Numbered from the stretch's first letter, positions 19,531-29,861 are shown. The stretch is DNA of 64,000 bases from REEB95 sp963810055 (GCA_963810055.1 CAWEME010000012.1:1-64000), one strand, 5' to 3'. Made by a program: numbers and translations. The notes: generated by a model not told the origin, from the sequence alone.

Positions 19531-19596
19531 CGACGTGATCCTCGATTAACCACGTTTTTCTTAGGTCAAGACGAAGTCTAATACAAGAAGAATAGG

Positions 19597-19680
19597 GTTA
19601 ACGACTTGAATTATATAGTTAATGACTTGAAGTTTATTAATGAGTTGTCAGATAACTATGGTTAATATTAATAATGCGTC
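19597..19680. repeat. AT-rich stretch with 21-bp spaced direct repeats
   Basis: The gap 19531-19795 is markedly AT-rich for this genome. GTTAACGACTTGAA at 19597 and GTTAATGACTTGAA at 19618 are 21 bp apart, two helical turns. A weaker third copy (ATTAATGAGTTG) starts at 19636, and GTTAATATTAATAAT follows at 19661. This could be a regulator-binding array or UP-element DNA for the gene starting at 19530. No gene is seen here. Confidence 0.45.
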
Positions 19681-19795
19681 GGAAGGTTTGACGCTCATGC
19701 CAAGCGCGGCGTAAGCCCGGCCGACGCCGGAGCGGCGGTTTTCCCGGCAACCGGCCCCGTTAGATACCGGCCCCCGCTTAATAACCGGCCCCTTC

Positions 19796-20911
19796 TTAGT
19801 AACCAGGGTGCGAGAGATCGAGCAGCGGAAAGGCGCTCAGCACATGGGGGACGCCGACGGGGGTTCCGGGACACAGCATGGCGCGGTCGAGCTGGGCGTA
19901 GGTCGCGGCGCCCAGCAGGCCGAGACTCATGCGGATCTCGATCTCGATCAGCTCCAACAACCGCACCACCCCCGCCTCGCCCGCCGCCGCCAAGCCGTAG
20001 CAATAAAGCCGGCCGAGGCCGACCGCGTCGGCGCCCAGCGCCAGCGCCTTGACGACGTCGCTGCCGCGGCAGAAGCCGCCATCGACGATGACCGGAACGC
20101 GGCGCTTCACCGCCGCCACCACCTCGGGCAAGGCCTCCATGGTGCCGCGGCCGTGGTCGAGCTGGCGTCCGCCGTGGTTGGAAACGTAAACGCAGGCGAC
20201 GCCGAGTTGACAGGCGAGCTCGGCGTCCTCGGCCGTGACGATGCCCTTGAGGATGATCGGCAGCTTGTGCTTGTCCTTGAAACGCCGCAGCCGGCCCCAG
20301 CCGAAAGCCGCCTGGTATTGCTCCATTTCCTGCACCACCTGACGGCGGCCGCTGATGACATAGCGCTTGGCGATATCGCGCTCGCGCCGGCCATACAGCG
20401 CGGTGTCGACGGTGAAGCAAAAGGCCTCGTAGCCCGCCGCGGCGGCGCGGCGCGCGTAATCATCGACCCAGGCTTCGTCGCCGCGCACATAGAGCTGAAA
20501 GATGCGGCGAGCATCGGGCGCGGCCGCGGCGGTGGCTTCGAGCCCAGGCTGGGCGACCGAACTCACGAACAGCGGCACGCCGAAGGACGCGGCCGCCTTG
20601 GCCACCGTCGCGGTGCCGCCCGGGTTGAGGTTTTCGACCGAGCCGACCGGCGCCAGCACCACCGGCAGCCGCGTCTTCTTGCCGAACAGGGTCGCGGAGC
20701 TGTCGATCGCCGACACGTCGCGCAGCACGCGCGGGCGAAAGGCGAGAGAATCGAGCGCCAGGCGGTTGCGCTTCAACGTGGTTTCGGTTTCGGCGCCACC
20801 GGTCAGATAATCCCAGAAATTGGTCGAAAGCGCGTTGCGCGCCGCCCGGACGAATTCGTGCAGCGCCTGGAAGCGCGCCGCCATTTCATCCGCTGCCGGT
20901 TGATCGGCCAT
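19796..20911 (-). CDS. FMN-dependent alpha-hydroxy acid dehydrogenase
   Basis: A 371-aa flavoenzyme of the glycolate oxidase/lactate dehydrogenase/mandelate dehydrogenase family, which oxidises L-2-hydroxy acids. The family start FWDYLTGGAETETTLKRNRLA is near residue 32. The catalytic segment YVSNHGGRQLDHG (His base and Arg) is near 245. The FMN-phosphate loop VIVDGGFCRGSDVVKALALGADAVGLGR is near 280. There is no membrane segment, which argues against an LldD-type membrane enzyme. ATG 20911 (MADQPAADEM) is preferred over an upstream in-frame extension that has no family similarity. The substrate is undetermined. Confidence 0.88.
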   Translation of the reverse strand: MADQPAADEMAARFQALHEFVRAARNALSTNFWDYLTGGAETETTLKRNRLALDSLAFRPRVLRDVSAIDSSATLFGKKTRLPVVLAPVGSVENLNPGGTATVAKAAASFGVPLFVSSVAQPGLEATAAAAPDARRIFQLYVRGDEAWVDDYARRAAAAGYEAFCFTVDTALYGRRERDIAKRYVISGRRQVVQEMEQYQAAFGWGRLRRFKDKHKLPIILKGIVTAEDAELACQLGVACVYVSNHGGRQLDHGRGTMEALPEVVAAVKRRVPVIVDGGFCRGSDVVKALALGADAVGLGRLYCYGLAAAGEAGVVRLLELIEIEIRMSLGLLGAATYAQLDRAMLCPGTPVGVPHVLSAFPLLDLSHPGY

Positions 20912-20991
20912 CCGTTTTCCCCTTTTAAAAAGCCGTCTACCATAAGTCGGCAAGGACAAGGGCGGAAGCCGCTTTTGGCCCAAAAATTGGC

Positions 20992-22029
<1,038 letters not shown>

Positions 22030-22156
22030 TGGAACGCTCCTCGTAAAAGCCCGGCAGAAAATTTGGCGTAGGCAAGGCTAGTCCCTCTGATAAGATCGGG
22101 GCAAGGCCCGCGCGGCCTAAGCGCGGGGCCAAAAGAAAAACCGCAGGGAGGGATCG

Positions 22157-23185
22157 ATGTTTCGCATCATACAGGGAGCGGCGGTTGCGGCAATGCTGGC
22201 GCTGGTTTGCGCGGTGGCGCCGGCGGCGAAGGCCGACGAGCCGGTCAAGATCCGCATCGGCTGGGCGCAGGCGCCGGGACATCTGGCGCCGCTCTTGGAT
22301 ATACTGGCGCAGAAACACCCCGAAATCATGCCGCATGACGGCAAGACCTATGCCGCCGAGGCGGTCCGCTTCGCCGGCTCGACGCCGCAGATCCAGGCCA
22401 TGGCCGTCGGCGAACTCCAGATCGCGGCCTTCGCGCCCTCTTCGCTGGCGCTCGCCATCACCAACGCCCATCTCGACGTGCGCGTCGTCTCCGACGTCAT
22501 CCAGACCGGCCATGCCGGCTATTTCGATCAGCCCTACATGGTTCTCAAGGACGGACCGATCAAAACCGTCGAGGACGTGAAGGGCAAGCGCATCGCCACC
22601 AACGCCATCGGCTCGTCCAGCGACGCCGCCATGCGCGTCATGTTCCGCAAGCACGGCATCCAGGACAGCGATTTCACCACGGTCGAGTCGAATTTCGCCA
22701 ACATGCTGCCGATGATCGCGGACAACAAGGTCGACCTGATCGCCGTCATGCCGCAATTCGAACATCAGCTCGACGAAACCGGCAAATACCGCACGCTCTT
22801 CACCATGGGCCAGGCGGTGGGTCCGGCGCAGACCGTGCTGTGGGCGATGAATGCCGATTTCATCAAGGCGCATCGTCCAGCGCTGGTCGATTTCTTCGAG
22901 GACCATATCCGCGCCGTGCGCTGGTTCCTCGATCCCAAGAACCGCACCGAGGCGCTTGCCATCGCCGTCGACGCCACCAAGCAGAAGCCCGAGGATTTGG
23001 CCTACGCCTTCACCACCAAGGATTTCTACCGCTCGCCCGATTGCATGCCCAACATGAAGGCGGCGCAGGACGAGATCGAGAGTTCGGTGAAGCTCGGCGT
23101 CATCCCGAAGGAGGTGAAGCTCGAGCCCACTTACGTCGATCTGTCGCTGATCAAGGAGGCCAAGCAGCGCATCGACGGCAAATAG
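22157..23185 (+). CDS. Orphan periplasmic solute-binding protein (NMT1/TauA-like)
   Basis: A 342-aa exported protein with a Sec signal peptide ending at ...AAKADEPVK (cleavage near residue 26). The body follows the aliphatic sulfonate/NitT/TauA binding-protein pattern, with AMAVGELQIAAFAPSSLALAI near 83 and KTVEDVKGKRIATNAIGSSSDAAMR near 135. No ABC permease or ATPase is adjacent, so it is an orphan binding protein or works with a transporter elsewhere. It is followed 80 bases later by the LVIVD gene in the same direction, which may be its functional partner. Confidence 0.82.
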   Translation: MFRIIQGAAVAAMLALVCAVAPAAKADEPVKIRIGWAQAPGHLAPLLDILAQKHPEIMPHDGKTYAAEAVRFAGSTPQIQAMAVGELQIAAFAPSSLALAITNAHLDVRVVSDVIQTGHAGYFDQPYMVLKDGPIKTVEDVKGKRIATNAIGSSSDAAMRVMFRKHGIQDSDFTTVESNFANMLPMIADNKVDLIAVMPQFEHQLDETGKYRTLFTMGQAVGPAQTVLWAMNADFIKAHRPALVDFFEDHIRAVRWFLDPKNRTEALAIAVDATKQKPEDLAYAFTTKDFYRSPDCMPNMKAAQDEIESSVKLGVIPKEVKLEPTYVDLSLIKEAKQRIDGK

Positions 23186-23265
23186 GGCCGTCTACGCGCT
23201 TGCGGCACGGCGGGCGAACCGCTAACAAAGACGCGCTCCTCTAACAAAACCGAAGCGGAAACGCC

Positions 23266-24471
23266 ATGCCCGATCAAGCCCGCAACATGAAATTGCTTGC
23301 CCATGACGAACTCGCCGGCTTCGGCGGCATCGGCGAAGGCATGAGCCTGCAACTCGCCAAGGGCGGGCGGCGCATCCTGTGGCTGGCGCATGAATCGGCG
23401 CCCAAGAACTTCACCGGCGTCGACGTCACCGATCCCAAGAGCCCGAAGGTGATCGTCCAGACCGATCTGCCGCACAAGCAGGTGCGCTCCAATTCGCTCG
23501 AGGTCTGCGGCGACATCATGGCGGTCGCCTACCAGACGGCGAAGCCGGGCCTCAACCCGGCCGGAATCGAGTTGTTCGACATTTCGAAGCCGGAAACGCC
23601 CAAATCGATAACCCTGTTCGACTGTTCCGGCCCGCAATCGCGAGGCGTGCATCAGCTGTGGTTCGTTGACGGGCAATACATCCACTTCTCCGGGGGTGCC
23701 GCCGATTTCGCCCCGGTCAATCCGCTCGACGATCAGTTCTATCGCATCATCGACGTCAAGGACCCGGCCAAGCCGCGCGAGGCCGGCCGCTGGTGGATTC
23801 CCGGAACGCGCCAGGGCGACGCCGAACCGCCGCCGCCGCGCCATCCCAAATTCGATTCCGGCATGCGGGCGCACAACACCAACGTCTATCCCGCCCGGCC
23901 CGACCGCGCCTATATCGGCTGGATCGACGGCGGCGCCTGGATCCTCGACATCGCCGACATGGGGCACCCCAAGCCGGTCGGGCATTGGAACCCGCACCCG
24001 CCCTTTCCTGGCTTCACCCACACCGCCATGCCGCTGTTCGACCGCGGCCTGCTGATCGTCAGCGACGAATGCGTGCGCGACAAGGGCGCCGATTGGCCCA
24101 AATTGGTGTGGATCCTGGACATGCGGCGCGAGGACAATCTGGTGCCGATCGCGACCTTGCCGCTGCCGCCGGTGGAGCAACAGCGTTACGGCGGGCGTTA
24201 CGGCGCGCACAACATGCATGAGAACCGTCCCGGCCCGGCCTTCCGCTCCGATACGCTGATTTTCGGGACTTATTTCAACGGCGGCGTGCGCGTGCACGAC
24301 ATCAGCGATCCCTTCCAGCCCAAGGAAGTGGCGTATTTCGTGCCCGAAGCGCCGAAAGGCAATCAGACCGGTGCGATCCAGATCAACGACGTCTATGTCG
24401 ACGAGAACGAGATCGTCTATGCCGTCGACCGCTTTACCGGCGGGCTCTATATCCTCGAAGTCGATTTCTAG
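23266..24471 (+). CDS. LVIVD-repeat beta-propeller protein
   Basis: A 401-aa protein made of repeated blades of LVIVD type. Examples are NFTGVDVTDPKSPKVI near residue 47, GIELFDISKPETPKSI near 100, YRIIDVKDPAKPREAGRW near 158, AWILDIADMGHPKPVGHW near 225, VRVHDISDPFQPKEVAYF near 345 and a final GGLYILEVDF. No signal peptide is present, unlike many LVIVD surface proteins, which suggests a cytoplasmic location. The function of this family is not known. It is cotranscribed in direction with the upstream binding protein. Confidence 0.72.
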   Translation: MPDQARNMKLLAHDELAGFGGIGEGMSLQLAKGGRRILWLAHESAPKNFTGVDVTDPKSPKVIVQTDLPHKQVRSNSLEVCGDIMAVAYQTAKPGLNPAGIELFDISKPETPKSITLFDCSGPQSRGVHQLWFVDGQYIHFSGGAADFAPVNPLDDQFYRIIDVKDPAKPREAGRWWIPGTRQGDAEPPPPRHPKFDSGMRAHNTNVYPARPDRAYIGWIDGGAWILDIADMGHPKPVGHWNPHPPFPGFTHTAMPLFDRGLLIVSDECVRDKGADWPKLVWILDMRREDNLVPIATLPLPPVEQQRYGGRYGAHNMHENRPGPAFRSDTLIFGTYFNGGVRVHDISDPFQPKEVAYFVPEAPKGNQTGAIQINDVYVDENEIVYAVDRFTGGLYILEVDF

Positions 24472-24495
24472 AAGCAGGTCTTTGGATTTCGCGCC

Positions 24496-25245
24496 TTACG
24501 TAGCGGGCGAAGGCGCGGGCGCGGGCTGGATTTCGGCCAGCGCCGCCGGGCCGAACGGGCTTTTGGGCAATTCGATTCCGTTCCAGAACCGCGCGAAAGA
24601 TTGGGGCAGGTGTGCTGCGAGTTCGCCGCCGGCGAGCGCTGCGACCGGAATCTCGGCGAGCTCGACGCCCGCCTGGCGCAAGGCGTCGAGTTCCTCGCGC
24701 CGCTGGCGGCGCGTCGTCGATTCCCCGATCAGCTCGATGGCGGCCAGCCGGTCGCCGGTCCAGAAGGCGAAATCGGTCCTGACGCTCCTGTCCGCGGCAA
24801 CCGGGAGATGCGCCAGGGGCAAGGGCCGGAAGGCGGCGAAGCTCCAATCGCGCGGCTGGAACAGCCCGCCGCTCTTGGCCGCCAACGCCTCCAGCTCGGC
24901 GCGGCCCGATTCCAGCGCGGCATCGATCCAGCGGAAATAGGCGTCGAGGAAATCGAGCGGCGGCCGGGTCCACAGGCCGCACAAGGATTTCAGATGCTCC
25001 TTGAGAAAAGTCAGCCTTTCGGCCGTGCCCTTGAGGCGATTGAGATCGGGCGGCTCGGCGAAGGGATAAGGCCCGTGCCACAGCCGGAGCGGCATGCGCT
25101 GGGCGCGGCCGATCGAAACCGAGGGCGCGCCTTCATTCGCCGCTCCCGCCAGGGTGAGCGTCGGCACCCCATAGGGGATCACCAGCATGTGATGGTTATT
25201 GGACGGCGCCGGGGTCTCGGAGGGCATTGCGGAAATCGATGACAT
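24496..25245 (-). CDS. Hypothetical protein with a possible PD-(D/E)XK-like core
   Basis: A 249-aa protein not assigned to a family with confidence. The segment RTDFAFWTGDRLAAIELIGE near residue 160, followed by an Arg/Gln-rich helix and LDALRQAGVELAEIPV, has the order of a restriction-endonuclease-like fold. In that fold an Asp ends one strand, Glu-x-x lies on the next, and a helix is followed by a strand, as in Vsr and DUF559 proteins. The first 150 residues match nothing recognised. It is convergent with the LVIVD gene, 24 bases apart. The nuclease suggestion is an inference from pattern only. Confidence 0.5.
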   Translation of the reverse strand: MSSISAMPSETPAPSNNHHMLVIPYGVPTLTLAGAANEGAPSVSIGRAQRMPLRLWHGPYPFAEPPDLNRLKGTAERLTFLKEHLKSLCGLWTRPPLDFLDAYFRWIDAALESGRAELEALAAKSGGLFQPRDWSFAAFRPLPLAHLPVAADRSVRTDFAFWTGDRLAAIELIGESTTRRQRREELDALRQAGVELAEIPVAALAGGELAAHLPQSFARFWNGIELPKSPFGPAALAEIQPAPAPSPAT

Positions 25246-25315
25246 CGGGAGAAATTAGGGCAACAGACGCGAAGCAATAGCAAGCCCGATGTGCGGGGAA
25301 GAGCCGGATTTTTTC

Positions 25316-25420
25316 CTAGCTGCGGCGGGAATCGTCGTCGCGGATCTCGAGCCACATGGCGTTGAGGATGGCGAAGGCGCAAGCCAGGCCCAGGCCCAGG
25401 ATCCAGCTGAAATACCACAT
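25316..25420 (-). CDS. cydX: Cytochrome bd oxidase small subunit CydX
   Basis: A 34-aa single-helix protein beginning MWYFSWILGLGLACAF and ending with LEIRDDDSRRS. This is the CydX/YbgT pattern, a small subunit that stabilises the cytochrome bd haems in the inner membrane. It starts 12 bases after the cydB stop, with an AGGAG ribosome site, as in classic cydABX operons. Confidence 0.88.
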   Translation of the reverse strand: MWYFSWILGLGLACAFAILNAMWLEIRDDDSRRS

Positions 25421-25432
25421 CGTCCGCTCTCC

Positions 25433-26576
25433 TCAGTAGCTTTGGGGGTCGGCGTCGACCCGCCCCGCCGTGACGCGGCCGCGCAAGACCCGATAGACGA
25501 AGGCGGTATAGGCCAGCACGAAAGGCAGGCACAGCACCGTCGCCACCAGCATGAGCGCCAAGGTGCCGCGGCTCGACGACGCGTCCCACACGGTGAGGCT
25601 CATGGACGGGTCGAGCGAGGACGGCAGGATGAAGGGGAACATGCTCAACCCCGCCGTGGCCACCACGCCCGTGACCGCGGCGCCGCTCGCCACCACGGCG
25701 AGCTTGTCGTAACGCAGGCGCAGCGCCAGCGCCATGAGCGCCGCTCCGCCGAAGCCCAAGGCCGGCGCGATCATGGTCCAGGGCATCGCCGAATAATTCG
25801 CAAGCCACGCCCCGGTCTGGCGCACCGCCTGCTTGTGCAGCGGATTGGAGGCCGCGTCATGCGCCAGCGTTCCCACGATGCGGTAACCGTCGAGCTTCGC
25901 CGTCCAGACCCCGCCGATGGCGAACAGCACGATCAACACCATCGCCGCCAGCCAGGCGGCGCGGCGCGCGCGCGCCGCCACCGGCGTTCCCGTCTTGGCT
26001 GCGAGATAGGAGGCGCCGTGCATCGCCAGCATGGCGACCGAGGTCAATCCTGCCAGCAGCGCGAAAGGCTGGAACAATCCCAGCAGATTGCCCTCGTAGC
26101 TCATGCGCAGATCGCCGTCGAAGCGGAACGGCGCGCCCAAAAGCGCGTTGCCCACCGCCACGCCGAAAACCAGCGCCGGCACCAGCCCGCCCACGAACAA
26201 GAGCCAGTCCCAGATCTCGCGCCAGCGCGGATCTGCGAGCTTGCTGCGGTACTTGAAACCGACTGGGCGCAGGATCAGCGAACACAGCACCAGGAACATG
26301 GCGAGATAGAAGCCGGAAAACGCCACCGCATAGACCGGCGGCCAGGCGGCGAAGATGGCGCCGGCGCCGAGGATGAGCCACACCTGGTTGCCTTCCCAGA
26401 CCGGACCGACGCTGTTGATGATCATGCGCCGCTCGGAATCGGTCTTCGGCGAGGAAGGGGAGCCAGATGCAGACGCCGAGATCGAACCCGTCCATCGCCG
26501 CGAAGCCCATCAGCAGCACGCCCAGGAGCAGCCACCAGACGACGCGCAGGGTTTCGTAATCGAGGAATTGCAGCAT
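25433..26576 (-). CDS. cydB: Cytochrome bd ubiquinol oxidase subunit II, frameshifted near the 5' end
   Basis: Subunit II of the bd-type quinol oxidase, a multi-helix inner-membrane protein. The N-terminus MLQFLDYETLRVVWWLLLGV...DGFDLGV is in one frame. The rest, from SERRMIINSVGPVWEGNQVW to the C-terminus, is in another. The break lies at about 26447-26450. Deleting one base turns FLAED into the family-typical FLAKTDSERR and gives 380 aa. Everything after the break is intact, so an assembly indel is the simplest reading. ATG 26576 is ten bases after the cydA stop. Without correction only a 330-aa fragment (26425 to 25433) is open. Confidence 0.88.
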
Positions 26577-26586
26577 GGCCGCCCCC

Positions 26587-28119
26587 TCACCCGTTGACGC
26601 CCGAGCCCTCGGGCCCGAGGCGGATGTATTTGACCATCAGATAAATCTCGACGACCGCGAGCGTGCTGTAGAACAGCACGAATCCGGCGAGGCTGGCGAT
26701 GACGCTGCCGGCGGAAATCGACGAAACCGAAAGATAGGTCGGCAACACGCCGTCGATGGTCCAGGGCTGGCGGCCGTATTCGGCGACGAACCAGCCCAAT
26801 TCCGCCGCCACCCACGGGAGCGGCAGCGACCACAACGCCAGACGCAGATAGGCCGGATGGCTGTCGAGGTGCCGCCTGGCCGAAAGCCAGAAAGACGCCG
26901 CAAAGAGAGCAATGAAATAGAAGCCCAAGCCCACCATGAAGCGGAACGACCAGAACAGCGGCTGCACATCGGGCACGGTGTCGAGCGCGGCCTGGTGAAT
27001 TTGGGCCGGGGTCGCGTCGGTCACCTTGTCGGTGTAACGCTTCAACAAAAGCCCGTATCCCAAATCGTGGGCATGAGCCGTAAGCTGGGCTTGCGCGGCC
27101 GCATCCTTGGGATTGGCGCGCAACTGCTCGAGCGCGCCATAGGCCGTCATGCCGCTGGCCACGCGTTTCTCGTTGTCGGCGACCAGATTGTCGACCCCTG
27201 GCACCGGCTGGTCGAGCGAGCGCGTGGCGATCAGGCCCATGACCCAAGGAACGCGCAGGGCGAAATGCGTCACGCGCGCCGGGGTGTCGGGAAATCCGAA
27301 GACGGTGAAGCTCGCCGGCGGCGTCTGGGTTTCCCACATCGCCTCGATGGCGGCGAGCTTCATCTTCTGGTTCCCCGAAACGGTATAGCCGCTCTCGTCG
27401 CCCAGCACGACGACAGAAAGCGCCGAAGCCAGGCCGAAGCTGGCCGCCACCGTCATCGAGCGCTTGGCGAATTCGCGGTTGCGGCCTTTGAGCAGGAACC
27501 AGGCGCTCACCGACAACACGAACATGGATCCCGTGACGTAGCCTGCGCTCACGGTGTGGACGAATTTGTCCTGCGCCACCGGGTTGAAGAACACGTCGTA
27601 GAACGAGGTCAGTTCCATGCGCATGGATTGGGGATTGAACGCAGCCCCCACCGGATGCTGCATCCAGCCATTGGCGATCAGGATCCACAGCGCCGAGAGA
27701 TTGGTGCCGAGCGCCAGGAGGCAGGTCACGACGAGATGCCCTACCCGCGTCAGCCGGTCCCAGCCGAAGAAGAACATCCCCACGAACGTGGCTTCGAGGA
27801 AGAACGCCATCAGGCCCTCGATCGCCAGCGGCGCGCCGAAGATGTCGCCGACATAATGCGCGTAATAGGCCCAATTGGTGCCGAACTGGAATTCCATGGT
27901 GATGCCGGTGGCCACGCCCATGGCGAAATTGATGCCGAACAGCAGGCCCCAATAGCGCGTCATCGCGCGCCAGATGGCGCGGCCGGTCATGACATAGACG
28001 CTTTCCATGATGGCGAGCAGCACGGAGAGGCCGAGCGTCAGCGGCACGAACAGGAAGTGATAAAGGGCGGTGAGGCCGAATTGCAGGCGCGACAAGTCGA
28101 CGGCTTGCGGATCGATCAT
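26587..28119 (-). CDS. cydA: Cytochrome bd ubiquinol oxidase subunit I
   Basis: Haem-bearing subunit I (510 aa) that oxidises ubiquinol and reduces oxygen at low tension. The start is MIDPQAVDLSRLQFGLTALYHFLFVPLTLGL, with the first haem-ligand His in ALYHFLF. GWDRLTRVGHLVVTCLLALG and a Met/His-containing NGWMQHPVGA follow the family order. The quinol loop region (KMKLAAIEAMWET near residue 255) is present and of the short (Cyd-S/CIO-like) size. Nine membrane segments are expected. Its ATG overlaps the stop of the small upstream gene by 4 nt. Confidence 0.95.
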   Translation of the reverse strand: MIDPQAVDLSRLQFGLTALYHFLFVPLTLGLSVLLAIMESVYVMTGRAIWRAMTRYWGLLFGINFAMGVATGITMEFQFGTNWAYYAHYVGDIFGAPLAIEGLMAFFLEATFVGMFFFGWDRLTRVGHLVVTCLLALGTNLSALWILIANGWMQHPVGAAFNPQSMRMELTSFYDVFFNPVAQDKFVHTVSAGYVTGSMFVLSVSAWFLLKGRNREFAKRSMTVAASFGLASALSVVVLGDESGYTVSGNQKMKLAAIEAMWETQTPPASFTVFGFPDTPARVTHFALRVPWVMGLIATRSLDQPVPGVDNLVADNEKRVASGMTAYGALEQLRANPKDAAAQAQLTAHAHDLGYGLLLKRYTDKVTDATPAQIHQAALDTVPDVQPLFWSFRFMVGLGFYFIALFAASFWLSARRHLDSHPAYLRLALWSLPLPWVAAELGWFVAEYGRQPWTIDGVLPTYLSVSSISAGSVIASLAGFVLFYSTLAVVEIYLMVKYIRLGPEGSGVNG

Positions 28120-28262
28120 CGCGGTTCTCCGGCGAGATGCGCCGCGACCGATTGGCCGTCGACCCGCGGCTGGTGGGATGGCGAAAAGAACAGCGCATAG
28201 AGGAAGACGAGCGCCAGCGTCTTGGCGGCGAGAGCGGCGGCAATCTCGGTGCGGAAGCGCAT
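28116..28262 (-). CDS. cydP: Cytochrome oxidase small protein CydP
   Basis: A 48-aa single-helix protein. EIAAALAAKTLALVFLYALFF is the membrane segment and is followed by SPSHQPRVDGQSVAAHLAGE. The pattern (a short basic start, a helix with a central Lys, an FFSP turn and a terminal AAHL) matches the CydP small subunit found first in some cyd operons. Its TGA overlaps the cydA ATG in ATGA. No other reading frame here has protein-like character. Confidence 0.75.
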   Translation of the reverse strand: MRFRTEIAAALAAKTLALVFLYALFFSPSHQPRVDGQSVAAHLAGEPR

Positions 28263-28386
28263 GCGATCCCCCAGCGGCCGGCCCGAAGCGAAGCACCGGC
28301 GGCGACTATAGCATGCCCATTGTGAAGACTCAGGGTCTGCCGGTCCGCCTGGGGAAAGACCCTAACCGGCCGGGCATCCGGGGCCA

Positions 28387-28400
28387 TTGAGCTAGATCAA
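28387..28400 (-). promoter_or_regulatory. FNR/FixK-type box upstream of the cyd operon
   Basis: TTGAG-CTAG-ATCAA, one mismatch from the TTGAT-N4-ATCAA consensus of FNR, ANR and FixK regulators. It lies about 125 bases upstream of cydP, in the 191-base gap between cydP and the ahcY stop. That placement fits oxygen-limited induction of the high-affinity oxidase. Confidence 0.65.
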
Positions 28401-28453
28401 TGCAATGCCTGGATGCGCCGCAACATGCAGCGCCGGCTGCCATCCCATGCCGG

Positions 28454-29848
28454 CTAGTACCGGTAGGTGTCGGCCTTGAACGGCCCGGATTCCTTGAGGC
28501 CGAGATAAGCGGCCTGCTTGGGCGAAAGCTTGGTCAAATGGGCGCCGACCTTGGCCAGGTGCAGCGCCGCCACCTTCTCGTCGAGATGCTTGGGCAGGGT
28601 ATAGACCTTCTTCTGGTACTTGCCCTGGTTGGTCCACAGCTCGATCTGGGCCAGCGTCTGGTTGGTGAAGGAGGCGCTCATGACGAAACTCGGATGGCCC
28701 ATGGCGCAGCCGAGATTGACGAGCCGCCCCTCGGCCAGCAGGAGAATCCGCTTGCCGTCGGCGAACTCGATCTCGTCGACCTGCGGCTTGACGTTGTGCC
28801 ATTTGAGATTCTTCAGCGCCGCCACCTGGATCTCGTTGTCGAAGTGCCCGATGTTGCAGACGATGGCGCGGTCCTTCATCTTGCGCATGTGGTCGAGGGT
28901 GATGACGTCGATGTTGCCGGTGGCGGTGACGAAGATGTCGGCTGCAGGGGCCGCCTCGTCCATGGTCACCACCTGATAGCCTTCCATCGCCGCCTGCAAG
29001 GCGCAGATCGGATCGATCTCGGTCACCAGCACGCGCGCGCCGGCGTTGCGCAAGCTCGCGGCCGACCCCTTGCCGACGTCGCCGAAGCCCGCCACCACCG
29101 CGACCTTGCCGGCCATCATCACGTCGGTGGCGCGGCGGATGCCGTCGACCAGGCTTTCGCGGCAGCCGTAGAGATTGTCGAATTTCGACTTGGTGACGCT
29201 GTCATTGACGTTGATGGCGGGGAAGAGCAGCCGGCCTTCCTTTTCCATCTGATAGAGGCGGTGGACGCCGGTGGTGGTTTCCTCGGACACGCCCTTGATC
29301 GACGCGCCCAGCTTGGAATACCAGCCGGGCCTGGATTTGAGGCGCTGCTTGATCGCGGCGAACAGGACCTCTTCCTCTTCGCTGCCGGGCTTGGCCAGGA
29401 CATTCGCGTCCTTCTCGGCCTGGATGCCGAGATGCACCAGGAGCGTGGCGTCGCCGCCGTCGTCCAGAATCATGTTGGGCGCGCCGCCATCGGCCCATTC
29501 GAAGATCCGGTGGGTGAAGTCCCAGTATTCCACCAGCGATTCGCCCTTATAGGCGAAGACCGGAATGCCCGATGCGGCCACCGCGGCGGCGGCGTGATCC
29601 TGGGTCGAATAGATGTTGCACGACGCCCAGCGGATGTCGGCGCCCAATTCCTTGAGGGTCTCGATCAGCACCGCCGTCTGGATGGTCATGTGCAAGGAGC
29701 CGGCGATGCGCGCGCCCTTCAACGGCTTCTTCTTGCCGTATTCGGCGCGCGTCGCCATCAGGCCGGGCATCTCGATCTCGGCGATGGCGATCTCGCGCCG
29801 GCCGAAATCGGCAAGCGCAATGTCTTTGACTTTGTAGTCGGCGGTCAT
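28454..29848 (-). CDS. ahcY: Adenosylhomocysteinase
   Basis: Hydrolyses S-adenosylhomocysteine to adenosine and homocysteine, completing the activated methyl cycle. The 464-aa protein has the NAD-binding loop VAGFGDVGKGSA near residue 250, SCNIYSTQDHAAAAV near 80, and the C-terminal KADTYRY signature that contributes to the cofactor site of the neighbouring subunit. The insert near residue 150 typical of alphaproteobacterial enzymes is present. It starts 13 bases after the metK stop, so both enzymes of the methyl cycle are made from one transcript. Confidence 0.97.
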   Translation of the reverse strand: MTADYKVKDIALADFGRREIAIAEIEMPGLMATRAEYGKKKPLKGARIAGSLHMTIQTAVLIETLKELGADIRWASCNIYSTQDHAAAAVAASGIPVFAYKGESLVEYWDFTHRIFEWADGGAPNMILDDGGDATLLVHLGIQAEKDANVLAKPGSEEEEVLFAAIKQRLKSRPGWYSKLGASIKGVSEETTTGVHRLYQMEKEGRLLFPAINVNDSVTKSKFDNLYGCRESLVDGIRRATDVMMAGKVAVVAGFGDVGKGSAASLRNAGARVLVTEIDPICALQAAMEGYQVVTMDEAAPAADIFVTATGNIDVITLDHMRKMKDRAIVCNIGHFDNEIQVAALKNLKWHNVKPQVDEIEFADGKRILLLAEGRLVNLGCAMGHPSFVMSASFTNQTLAQIELWTNQGKYQKKVYTLPKHLDEKVAALHLAKVGAHLTKLSPKQAAYLGLKESGPFKADTYRY

Positions 29849-29861
29849 GAATGGGGAATCC

